Below are positions 1 through 5,955 of a DNA stretch of 9,971 bases, piece after piece. The notes under the pieces are model-generated. The model was not told the DNA's origin. It made no database searches and saw only the letters and a list, made by a program, of their open reading frames with translations. The first letter of the stretch is position 1. Each line of letters begins with the position of its first letter. The DNA comes from Chitinophagaceae bacterium (GTDB taxonomy: Bacteria; Bacteroidota; Bacteroidia; Chitinophagales; Chitinophagaceae): the NCBI GenBank assembly GCA_025455245.1, contig JALOMX010000044.1, positions 1-9,971 on the forward strand. Reading direction: 5' to 3'. A program made the position numbers and the translations under genes.

Positions 1-473
1 AGTTTTTGCCAAAAGATATTCCGCTTCACCTGATCCTGGTAGGTCGGAATATGAAAACCAGAGAAAACCTTCGGATGATTGAAAAGGGAAATTACCAGGG
101 AAAGGTTCATTTTTTCGGCTACCGGGAGGATGTTTTACGATTGGTAGCCTCTTCAAACATTTTTGTTTTACCTTCCATTTATGGTGAGTCCATCACCAAA
201 TCTGTTTTGGAGGCCATGTCGTTGGGCATAGCACCGGTTATTACAGATATTCCCGGTAATACAGAACTGGTGGATCATCAGGTAAACGGTTTGGTGGTTC
301 CCCGAAAAGACCCGAAAGCACTGGCTGATGCCATTTTGCGCCTGTACCAAAACCCTGAACTTTGCAAACAATTCGGACAGAAATCAAAAGAGCGGATTGA
401 TACCGTTTTGAATAATAGTGTAACGATTGAAAAAACAGCACAACTTTACAGGGACCTTTATAATAGCGTTTAA
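1..473 (+). CDS. Glycosyltransferase family 4 (GT-B fold), C-terminal part, 5' end outside window
   Basis: The reading frame is open from the first bases of the window and stops with TAA at 471-473, so this is the last ~156 residues of a longer protein; GT4 enzymes are usually 350-400 residues. The visible part is the donor-binding Rossmann half. It has a strand ending LILVGRN, then HFFGYREDV, a PSIYGES segment, and the E-x7-E pattern formed by the two glutamates of GESITKSVLEAMS, which in this family contacts the nucleotide sugar. The tail GNTELVDHQVNGLVVP is also typical of the family. It probably transfers a sugar from a nucleotide-sugar donor to a growing surface glycan at the cytoplasmic face of the membrane; donor and acceptor cannot be told. 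The TTG at 6 is only an internal codon. A methyltransferase follows on the same strand after 76 bp, and other glycosyltransferases lie nearby, which supports a glycan-locus role. Confidence 0.9.
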   Translation, partial: FLPKDIPLHLILVGRNMKTRENLRMIEKGNYQGKVHFFGYREDVLRLVASSNIFVLPSIYGESITKSVLEAMSLGIAPVITDIPGNTELVDHQVNGLVVPRKDPKALADAILRLYQNPELCKQFGQKSKERIDTVLNNSVTIEKTAQLYRDLYNSV

Positions 474-523
474 AAATCAGGCGGTTATGAAGCCCTGAAT
501 GAACTGGCAACCAAATGAATATC

Positions 524-531
524 TATATTTG
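524..531 (+). promoter_or_regulatory. Possible Bacteroidota -7 promoter box upstream of the methyltransferase
   Basis: TATATTTG matches the Bacteroidota -7 consensus TAnnTTTG exactly and lies 18 bp before the ATG at 550. No TTTG or TTG sits at the expected 19-21 bp further upstream, so the -33 half is missing. It may be a weak promoter that lets the methyltransferase be transcribed apart from the glycosyltransferase before it, or a chance match in A/T-rich DNA. Confidence 0.35.
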
Positions 532-549
532 AATCAGAAAGATTAAACC

Positions 550-1440
550 ATGAGAGATCCGATTACCAACGAATATATTGTACCGGAATGGGAAACGGTC
601 AACTGCCCTGTATGCAACAGCAGCCGGTTCAGGGAATATGAAAAGTTTGGCAGTAAAATGCAGTACACCTATGTGGAATGTCTGGATTGCTCGCTGGTGT
701 ATTCATCGCCCCGGCCAAAATATGATCAGGACTTTATTGACAGTTGCTATGCCACCTACCAATTCTTTGAGGGCGCCGGTCTGGATGATCTTGACAATAT
801 TCATACTTCAGCCAAAAGCATGTTTGAAAAGGAAATAAAAAACCTGGTGAAGTTTGATAAAATCCGGTCGAATGTGCTGGATATTGGATGCGGTATGGGG
901 ACCTTCCTGTATGCCGCCAAACCTTATTATAAAAATTTAACGGGGCTCGATGTATCAGAAAAGATGGCCAATTTTGTCCGCACAAAAATCGGGGTAAATG
1001 TGTTGCTTGAACAATTTCAGGACCATGAAAGCAATGAACCTTACAGCCTGATACACATGAGCCATGTAATAGAACATATACCCAACCCCAATGCCTGGAT
1101 GCAGCATGCCCGAAAATTGCTTCACCCAAAGGGCGTACTGGTCATTAATGTTCCAAACAAAATGTCGCTTTCAAGAAGGCTGAAACATTTGTTTTATAAA
1201 CTCGGGATCATTAAACAGCATTCAAGCGCCTGGAAAGACCCGACCCGTACTCCGGATCACTTATATGAACCCACAATAAAGAGTTTTATGAAACTAATTG
1301 ATCAGAACGGTTTCAGGGTGTTGGATTATTTTACATACAGCAGAAAAGACCCGGTTTCCGACAGAGATGTGATCACAAGATTTATCAACAGGACATTAAA
1401 GATTGGAACCAATCTAAGTTTTATTGTTACGCCAAAATAA
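550..1440 (+). CDS. Class I SAM-dependent methyltransferase with N-terminal Cys4 motif
   Basis: This 296-residue protein has two parts. At the N-terminus, C19-x2-C22 and C44-x2-C47 form a probable zinc-binding knuckle, a module common in sugar methyltransferases of surface-polysaccharide clusters. Next comes a Rossmann methyltransferase core: motif I VLDIGCGMG at 109-117 binds SAM, and the acidic residue after the next strand is D134 in LTGLDVS. HVIEHIPNP at about 172-180 matches the motif IV region, and VLVINVPN at 196-203 is the following strand. It probably methylates a sugar or sugar nucleotide in the cytoplasm; the substrate cannot be read from the sequence. It starts at ATG with an A-rich leader and no Shine-Dalgarno sequence. 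Upstream is a GT4 gene; downstream, its stop is only 3 bp from the stop of a GT2 gene on the other strand. A role in O-antigen or capsule decoration is inferred from context. Confidence 0.88.
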   Translation: MRDPITNEYIVPEWETVNCPVCNSSRFREYEKFGSKMQYTYVECLDCSLVYSSPRPKYDQDFIDSCYATYQFFEGAGLDDLDNIHTSAKSMFEKEIKNLVKFDKIRSNVLDIGCGMGTFLYAAKPYYKNLTGLDVSEKMANFVRTKIGVNVLLEQFQDHESNEPYSLIHMSHVIEHIPNPNAWMQHARKLLHPKGVLVINVPNKMSLSRRLKHLFYKLGIIKQHSSAWKDPTRTPDHLYEPTIKSFMKLIDQNGFRVLDYFTYSRKDPVSDRDVITRFINRTLKIGTNLSFIVTPK

Positions 1441-1443
1441 AGG

Positions 1444-2220
1444 CTAAATATCTTTTCCCTTATGCAATTCGTTGAGCTTTGCATATTTGTAAAATGAATA
1501 CATGGCATTATTTCTTGCGATTACATAACCATAGTAACCATCGAGGAATCCCCGCCTGATAATTAAAGCATAAAAGAAGGCCCAGAAGGCGCTTAGTATG
1601 GGTTTGATATAAGATGGTTTTCTGCCCCTTGTGAATAATGTTTGTGCTGCAACTGAACTGAAAAGGTTCATTTTGGCTACATGCTCACTAAAGGTTCTGA
1701 AAGAATAGTGAAGAAGATCGCCATGAAGCTTTTGCACGGGATAATTTTCATTAAGCTGAACCCATTCATGCGGGTTGGCACCTTCTACCCTTCCTGCATT
1801 TTTATGATAAAGCCTTAGTTTCCGGTCGGGATAGTAATTACCGTGCCTGATCCATTGTCCACAGTAGTTATTAAACCGGTTCATCGTGTAACCCTTCATG
1901 GGGAATCCCCTTTTCTTTTCCTGCATGATGGATGCAGCCAATTCGGGACTCAACCTTTCATCCGCATCAATATTTAATAATACGGGATGTGATGCCAGTG
2001 ATTGTGCAAAATTTCGTTGTGCCACAATCCCTTCCCACTTATTCTGTACAAATCTTGCACCATAAGCCTCACAAATTTTTTCAGTGCGGTCGGTGCTAAA
2101 ACTATCTACCACCAGTATTTCATCTGCAACATCCTTAACGGATTTAAGGCAATCCTCTACGTTCCTTTCTTCATTAAATGTAATAATAACAACAGTAAGT
2201 TTAAGTGGGAACTGCTCCAT
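1444..2220 (-). CDS. Family 2 glycosyltransferase, WaaE/KdtX-like (LPS core type)
   Basis: This 258-residue GT-A glycosyltransferase opens with LTVVIITFNEERNVEDCL and continues with EILVVDSFSTDRTEKI, the nucleotide-sugar-binding start of GT2. The DxD-type metal motif is D85-A86-D87 in LLNIDADERLSPEL. AQRNFAQ at 67-73 and the HEW at 151-153 are shared with the WaaE/KdtX subgroup, which adds a glucose or similar sugar to the inner core of lipopolysaccharide. The C-terminus has a hydrophobic stretch (about 207-221) followed by RRGFLDG, likely a membrane-associated helix at the inner face. It is the last gene of a minus-strand operon, 12 bp after the GT9 gene, and ends 3 bp from the convergent methyltransferase. 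No hairpin terminator is visible between the two stops. The family assignment is firm; sugar and acceptor are inference. Confidence 0.88.
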   Translation of the reverse strand: MEQFPLKLTVVIITFNEERNVEDCLKSVKDVADEILVVDSFSTDRTEKICEAYGARFVQNKWEGIVAQRNFAQSLASHPVLLNIDADERLSPELAASIMQEKKRGFPMKGYTMNRFNNYCGQWIRHGNYYPDRKLRLYHKNAGRVEGANPHEWVQLNENYPVQKLHGDLLHYSFRTFSEHVAKMNLFSSVAAQTLFTRGRKPSYIKPILSAFWAFFYALIIRRGFLDGYYGYVIARNNAMYSFYKYAKLNELHKGKDI

Positions 2221-2232
2221 GGCTCTGCTGCT

Positions 2233-3219
2233 TTAATTTTTATACTTTTCCAATGCACCGGTAACAGCATCTACAATCAGCTTATCCTGCATATTCATCA
2301 GGCATTTTGGTGTTCCGTAAATGCAAACATTTTTCACGCAGGGTTCGCAGGGCAAAAGACCACTGCGGATGAGTGTTCGTCTGTCTGCATTATAGGGCGC
2401 TGTATTTTTTTCGTCGCTTGCTCCCTCAAGGGCAACTGTATGAACCCCCAAAGCATTGGCAAGATGCATTGGACCACTGTCGGTTGTAAGCATTACCGGA
2501 GCCGTACCAAACAGATCAATTAACTGAGACAGGTTCGTTTTACCTGACATATTCAGGATGTTTTCGCGGCTTTTCAAACCATCCAAAACACTGTTTACAT
2601 GAGGTACTTCCTTTGGACTGCCGACCATTACCAATTCTGCGTCTGTATTTTCCCTTAACAGATCAATTATCGAAATAGCCTTTTCAACGGGAAGTCTACG
2701 GGCATCTGCTTCTGAATTTACATTAATCAGAATTCTGTTATGTACTCTTTTGCTTCTGTTTTCCAAAAAAACGGCAGGCTTTGAAGGAAGGTTAAATCCG
2801 GCCGGTTTTAACAATTGCAGGTATTGATCTACCCGATGAAGATCATTATTTTTCCGGATGGTTTTTGTTAATAAAAACGATCGGAGTTCTTTGGGATAAC
2901 CAATGCGTACAGGCGCTCCCGTTGCCTTTGTCATTACGGCACTTGAGAAAGAATCTGGCAAACAAAACATAAGATCGGGGCTGAATTGATTTCCAATCAT
3001 TTTTCCAAAATTCCACGAACCTTTCAGGCCGGGATATTCATCTTTATTGAATACCCACTTCCTTGAAACCCCCGGGAGATAATCAACAACCTGATCAATC
3101 CCTTTCTTTACAATCACTTGGATTACCCCATCAGGTACACTTTCAGAAAGCGCCCTTACAAATGCGGTACTCATTACAAGATCGCCAAGCCAATTAGGTA
3201 ATCGAATTAAAATATTCAT
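2233..3219 (-). CDS. Family 9 glycosyltransferase, ADP-heptose:LPS heptosyltransferase-like
   Basis: At 328 residues this has the usual length of WaaC/WaaF heptosyltransferases. It begins MNILIRLPNWLGDLVMST, the family's hallmark; D13 lines up with the catalytic base of WaaC. The donor half has NVNSEADARRLP at 166-177, VMVGSPKE near 198-204, and TTDSGPMHLANALG at 245-258, the loop that contacts the nucleotide sugar. Near the end, CEPC...C...C at 291-306 is a four-cysteine cluster seen in many WaaF-type proteins. Where most relatives have ALFGPT or ALFG-like residues, this one reads ALEGAS (263-268), a non-conservative change beside the donor site. It probably adds heptose or a related sugar to the LPS inner core on the cytoplasmic side. 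It sits between an aldo/keto reductase (13 bp before) and a GT2 gene (12 bp after). Sugar identity is uncertain, since many Bacteroidota GT9 enzymes are uncharacterised. Confidence 0.88.
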   Translation of the reverse strand: MNILIRLPNWLGDLVMSTAFVRALSESVPDGVIQVIVKKGIDQVVDYLPGVSRKWVFNKDEYPGLKGSWNFGKMIGNQFSPDLMFCLPDSFSSAVMTKATGAPVRIGYPKELRSFLLTKTIRKNNDLHRVDQYLQLLKPAGFNLPSKPAVFLENRSKRVHNRILINVNSEADARRLPVEKAISIIDLLRENTDAELVMVGSPKEVPHVNSVLDGLKSRENILNMSGKTNLSQLIDLFGTAPVMLTTDSGPMHLANALGVHTVALEGASDEKNTAPYNADRRTLIRSGLLPCEPCVKNVCIYGTPKCLMNMQDKLIVDAVTGALEKYKN

Positions 3220-3232
3220 TCAATCTGCATAT

Positions 3233-4225
3233 TTATCCCTGTAACCTGATCATTTCCAAAACAGGTCTCCAGCGTTGCTCAAACAGGTTGCAAAGATACT
3301 GATGGTCAGATTCGGATAACTTAACAATAAAAGCGGTATTCTGACGAACCTGTTCCGGTGTCCGTATTCCTGGAATAACGGTACTTACTTCTTTAAACCC
3401 AAGGATAAAACTCAAAGCAAGGCCGGCAAGTGTTGTGTTATACTGCTTTGCCATGGGTAACATTTCGGTACGCAGAATATCTGTTGTGTTGGTAATGATA
3501 GATGGTGTAAGCCTTTTGGAACGGTGGTCATCGGGAGGAAATGTATCGGTGGGCTTTATCCTTCCCGTCAGCAATCCAAATTGAAGGGGCATTCGGGCAA
3601 TGATCCCATAACCTTTTAAGGATGCCTGTTTCATTACCGGTACAGAAAGCTGATTAATAAGGTTGAGTACGAGTTGAAATCCCTGACCCTTGCCGGCTTG
3701 CATCAGGTAATCAGCCTCTTCCGGTGCAAAGGTTATAAGCGACTGTCCCCAATAACGGACCTTGCCTTGCTGTTGCAATATTTCCATAGCCTCAATGCAT
3801 TCACCCTTTTGCAAATGGTCAAGGCGGGCAACATGAAGCTGATAAAAATCTATAGCCTCTCTTTTTAATCGCTTCAGGCTTAAATCACAAGCCTGAAGGA
3901 TGTATTCTTTTGAATAGTCAATCTCAATAACGCCCTTTGCTCCCACTTTCTGCCCCACCTTGCTTGCAATTACAACCTCACTGTTGTTGCCAAAAACACT
4001 CCCTAAAAGGGATTCGGAATGCCCCAAACCATAAAAATCAGCCGTATCAAAAAAGTTGATTCCCGCCTCAACGGCCGCATGGATTGCCTTCTCAGAAAGC
4101 GAATCATCGGATGGCCCCCAACCAATCTGGATTCCACCAACTTCAGCAGCTCCCCCAATAGCCCACGCACCAAAACCGATTTCACTAACCAAAAGATCTG
4201 TATTACCAAACTTCCTGTATTGCAT
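3233..4225 (-). CDS. Aldo/keto reductase, NADPH-dependent
   Basis: This 330-residue TIM-barrel oxidoreductase has the complete AKR catalytic tetrad: D60 and Y65 in FFDTADFYG, K89 in VIASKVG, and H131 in FYQLHV. The C-terminal STVIPGIRTPEQVRQN (281-296) is the cofactor phosphate-binding region, which favours NADPH. It should reduce an aldehyde or ketone, possibly a keto-sugar, in the cytoplasm. The frame is open to a TTG at 4252, but ATG at 4225 is preferred: MQYRKFGNTDLLVSEIGFG is the standard AKR opening, and the TTG lies inside the likely promoter. The segment YWGQSLIT (158-165) departs from the IGVS seen in most relatives. It is the first gene of the operon with the GT9 and GT2 genes. Whether it makes a sugar precursor for them or is simply co-located cannot be settled here. 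Confidence 0.9.
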   Translation of the reverse strand: MQYRKFGNTDLLVSEIGFGAWAIGGAAEVGGIQIGWGPSDDSLSEKAIHAAVEAGINFFDTADFYGLGHSESLLGSVFGNNSEVVIASKVGQKVGAKGVIEIDYSKEYILQACDLSLKRLKREAIDFYQLHVARLDHLQKGECIEAMEILQQQGKVRYWGQSLITFAPEEADYLMQAGKGQGFQLVLNLINQLSVPVMKQASLKGYGIIARMPLQFGLLTGRIKPTDTFPPDDHRSKRLTPSIITNTTDILRTEMLPMAKQYNTTLAGLALSFILGFKEVSTVIPGIRTPEQVRQNTAFIVKLSESDHQYLCNLFEQRWRPVLEMIRLQG

Positions 4226-4249
4226 ACCTAAAATATTTGCCTGAAATAA

Positions 4250-4281
4250 CAAACTTAATGCCCTTTCTTAATTATGTCAAA
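4250..4281 (-). promoter_or_regulatory. Bacteroidota-type promoter for the AKR-GT9-GT2 operon
   Basis: Read on the minus strand, TTTG (4278-4281) is followed after exactly 20 bp by TAAGTTTG (4250-4257). Both halves match the Bacteroidota housekeeping consensus, TTTG at -33 and TAnnTTTG at -7. The transcript would start near 4243, leaving a leader of roughly 18 nt before the ATG at 4225. The placement also rules against the upstream TTG at 4252 as a start. Between this site and 4349 lies the leader of the divergent B12-domain gene. Confidence 0.6.
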
Positions 4282-4348
4282 AATCATTACCTGTTAGTTT
4301 CAATCACATTATTTTTACACCATAGTTCAGTTGAAATTTTTTTGTTCT

Positions 4349-4759
4349 ATGAGTCAACGCCCCATCAGAGTTTTAGTCGCAAAGGTTGGTCTTGACGGCC
4401 ACGACCGCGGAGCCAAAGTAATAGCCACAGCCCTTCGGGATGCAGGCATGGAAGTAATATATACAGGATTAAGGCAAACACCGGAAATGGTTGTTAATGC
4501 TGCATTGCAGGAAGATGTTGATGCAATAGGAATCAGTATCCTGAGCGGAGCACACATGACAGTATTCCCCCGTGTTATGGAATTAATCAAAGAAAAAAAC
4601 ATGCAGGACGTATTGATCACAGGCGGTGGTATTATCCCTGAAGATGACATGGAGGCACTGCATAAAATGGGCGTTGGGAAACTTTTTGCACCCGGTGCCA
4701 ATACCCATGAAATTGCAGATTACATCAGCAAGTGGGTATCCGAACACAGGAATTTCTAA
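4349..4759 (+). CDS. Stand-alone cobalamin-binding protein, methylmalonyl-CoA mutase C-terminal-domain type
   Basis: The 136-residue protein is one B12-binding Rossmann domain. It has D16-G17-H18-D19-R20-G21, the DxHxxG motif whose His18 replaces the lower ligand of cobalamin (base-off/His-on). S63-I64-L65 is the SxL motif, and G92-G93-G94 is the glycine motif near the nucleotide tail. The opening [18 protein letters not shown] closely follows the small subunit or C-terminal domain of acyl-CoA mutases. No catalytic TIM barrel is attached, so it likely partners with a separate mutase large subunit encoded elsewhere, in isomerising an acyl-CoA by the radical mechanism. The ATG at 4349 is preferred over the in-frame TTG at 4331 because family members begin at this point. 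A weak -7-like TATTTTTA lies at 4310-4317 without a good -33. Its last 4 bases overlap the convergent TauE/SafE gene. Partner and substrate are unknown. Confidence 0.88.
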   Translation: MSQRPIRVLVAKVGLDGHDRGAKVIATALRDAGMEVIYTGLRQTPEMVVNAALQEDVDAIGISILSGAHMTVFPRVMELIKEKNMQDVLITGGGIIPEDDMEALHKMGVGKLFAPGANTHEIADYISKWVSEHRNF

Positions 4760-5493
4760 GGATGACAAGGTATGGCTTCGATTGACCTGTCCCCCGTAAG
4801 CATCAAGGAATCAAGTAAAGGCGAAATGTAGGGAATACCAAGGTTCAAACCCCTTAATACCAAAATGGTTCCTACCAAAGCCATCAAAACAGGGGTAACC
4901 TGCTTTAGTTTTGATTTAAGTGCATAACTAAGCTGACCGGAAAAAATCACAAATGCAAGCATCACAGGTATGGTCCCTACGCCAAATAATAACATATATT
5001 CCGCTGATTGAACAAAATGACCGGTAGCAACAGCGGCTGTCAATCCGATATAAACCAATCCACACGGAAGCAATCCATTTAACAACCCTATCAGAAAGGA
5101 TGACCAAATGGAAGTCCTTTGCAATATCCATCCAAAAGCAGGTACTAACTTATTTTGCAAAAAAATGGTTGCCCTATTGCTGTGAAACCATGAAACCCTG
5201 AATATGGAAACAAAAACAAGCAATAGCATTATAGAACCCATTACCACAGACAATACCTGTTGAAACCCTGCCAAAACCAAACCATGTCCAAACAAACCGA
5301 ACAAAGCACCCAACAGACCGTATGTAATGGTTTTCCCTGAAAAATATAAAAGATATCCTGTCAGGCGATTTTTTGGTTTATCCTGATTTCCCTGACCCAA
5401 CATACCCAAAACAATTGGCCCGCACATACCCAGGCAATGAAAACTGCCTGCAAAGCCGAGCAACAGGGCGCTATATAGGATATACGAAGACAA
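4756..5493 (-). CDS. TauE/SafE-family (UreH-like) membrane protein of the cbb3 oxidase operon
   Basis: This 245-residue polytopic membrane protein has about six hydrophobic segments (around 7-33, 53-78, 79-99, 131-155, 165-187 and 198-218). The first carries [15 protein letters not shown], with C20-x3-C24; the fourth carries LLPCG (C144). This pattern is shared with the SafE/UreH/DsbD-like group, which moves metals, sulfite or reducing equivalents across the inner membrane. The tail ends IEAIPCHP, giving a possible Cys-His metal site. It is the last gene of the cco operon, 13 bp after fixH. A TAA lies immediately before the first possible start, so initiation is probably at TTG (4493+1000, i.e. 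5493), with translational coupling; the first ATG is 23 codons in and would remove the first Cys site. A role in copper supply or thiol chemistry for cbb3 maturation is inferred from context. The substrate is unproven. Confidence 0.82.
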   Translation of the reverse strand: MSSYILYSALLLGFAGSFHCLGMCGPIVLGMLGQGNQDKPKNRLTGYLLYFSGKTITYGLLGALFGLFGHGLVLAGFQQVLSVVMGSIMLLLVFVSIFRVSWFHSNRATIFLQNKLVPAFGWILQRTSIWSSFLIGLLNGLLPCGLVYIGLTAAVATGHFVQSAEYMLLFGVGTIPVMLAFVIFSGQLSYALKSKLKQVTPVLMALVGTILVLRGLNLGIPYISPLLDSLMLTGDRSIEAIPCHP

Positions 5494-5506
5494 TTACGAA
5501 AATATT

Positions 5507-5944
5507 CTATGGAACATATAATGTTTGTTCATTATAAAAAGGCTTGCCCTCGTTCTGCCAGCTTGCCTTTACTTTATAAATACCTTCCTTAAGTTTATCC
5601 ATGGGAATCATTACAGAACTTTTCCCATTGAGGGGAAGCGATATATCATACTTTGCATTGTCCGGACGATAAAGGGTTACCATTCCTTCCCCATCATACC
5701 CTTCCATAGGCAAGGTAACTGTCACCCCTTCCTCAGAAACTACTACAGTAGTGGGTTTGCCTAATAACATTTCATTTTTCTGACCATCAATTACTTCCTG
5801 AAACTTCAGCTCCTGTTCGTAGTAATCAGGGGTTACGAGATCAAAATGCTGACGGCTGCACAGATACACCATACCCAGCATAAAAACTACAAACCCGCTG
5901 TAAACAAAAATTATTCCGGTTCCCCAATTCCATTTAAATGTCAT
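5507..5944 (-). CDS. ccoH: FixH/CcoH family cbb3 oxidase assembly protein
   Basis: The 145-residue protein has one N-terminal membrane helix (about 8-29) followed by the FixH signature DLVTPDYYEQELKFQ at 35-49 and a periplasmic beta-rich domain to the end. This is the layout of CcoH/FixH, an inner-membrane assembly factor that contacts cbb3 oxidase subunits during maturation. It starts at ATG (5944), 11 bp after the ccoG stop, with an A/T-rich leader and no Shine-Dalgarno sequence. The TauE/SafE gene follows after 13 bp. Proteobacterial fixH is normally followed by fixI, the copper P-type ATPase. Here that position is taken by the TauE/SafE gene, and any fixI must lie elsewhere. Confidence 0.88.
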   Translation of the reverse strand: MTFKWNWGTGIIFVYSGFVVFMLGMVYLCSRQHFDLVTPDYYEQELKFQEVIDGQKNEMLLGKPTTVVVSEEGVTVTLPMEGYDGEGMVTLYRPDNAKYDISLPLNGKSSVMIPMDKLKEGIYKVKASWQNEGKPFYNEQTLYVP

Positions 5945-5955
5945 AATAAAATAAT

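Noticed and set aside
474..549. Possible terminator or RNA element between the GT4 and methyltransferase genes
   Set aside because: Only a 4-bp CAGG/CCTG stem is found and no T-run; apart from the -7-like box nothing is supported.
734..1129. 131-codon minus-strand ORF
   Set aside because: It is antisense to the methyltransferase core and shows no domain features.
2002..2523. 173-codon plus-strand ORF
   Set aside because: It lies opposite the GT2 and GT9 genes, which have strong family motifs; its own translation shows no recognisable domain.
4310..4317. TATTTTTA as a promoter for the B12-domain gene
   Set aside because: It matches 7 of 8 positions but lacks TTTG at the right spacing; in such A/T-rich DNA this is not convincing.
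4764..4791. Imperfect hairpin (GACA-A-GGT / ACCTGTC) just after the B12-gene stop
   Set aside because: The stem is 7 bp with a bulge and a 13-nt loop, with no T-run on either side; it lies inside the TauE/SafE coding end and is too weak to call a terminator.
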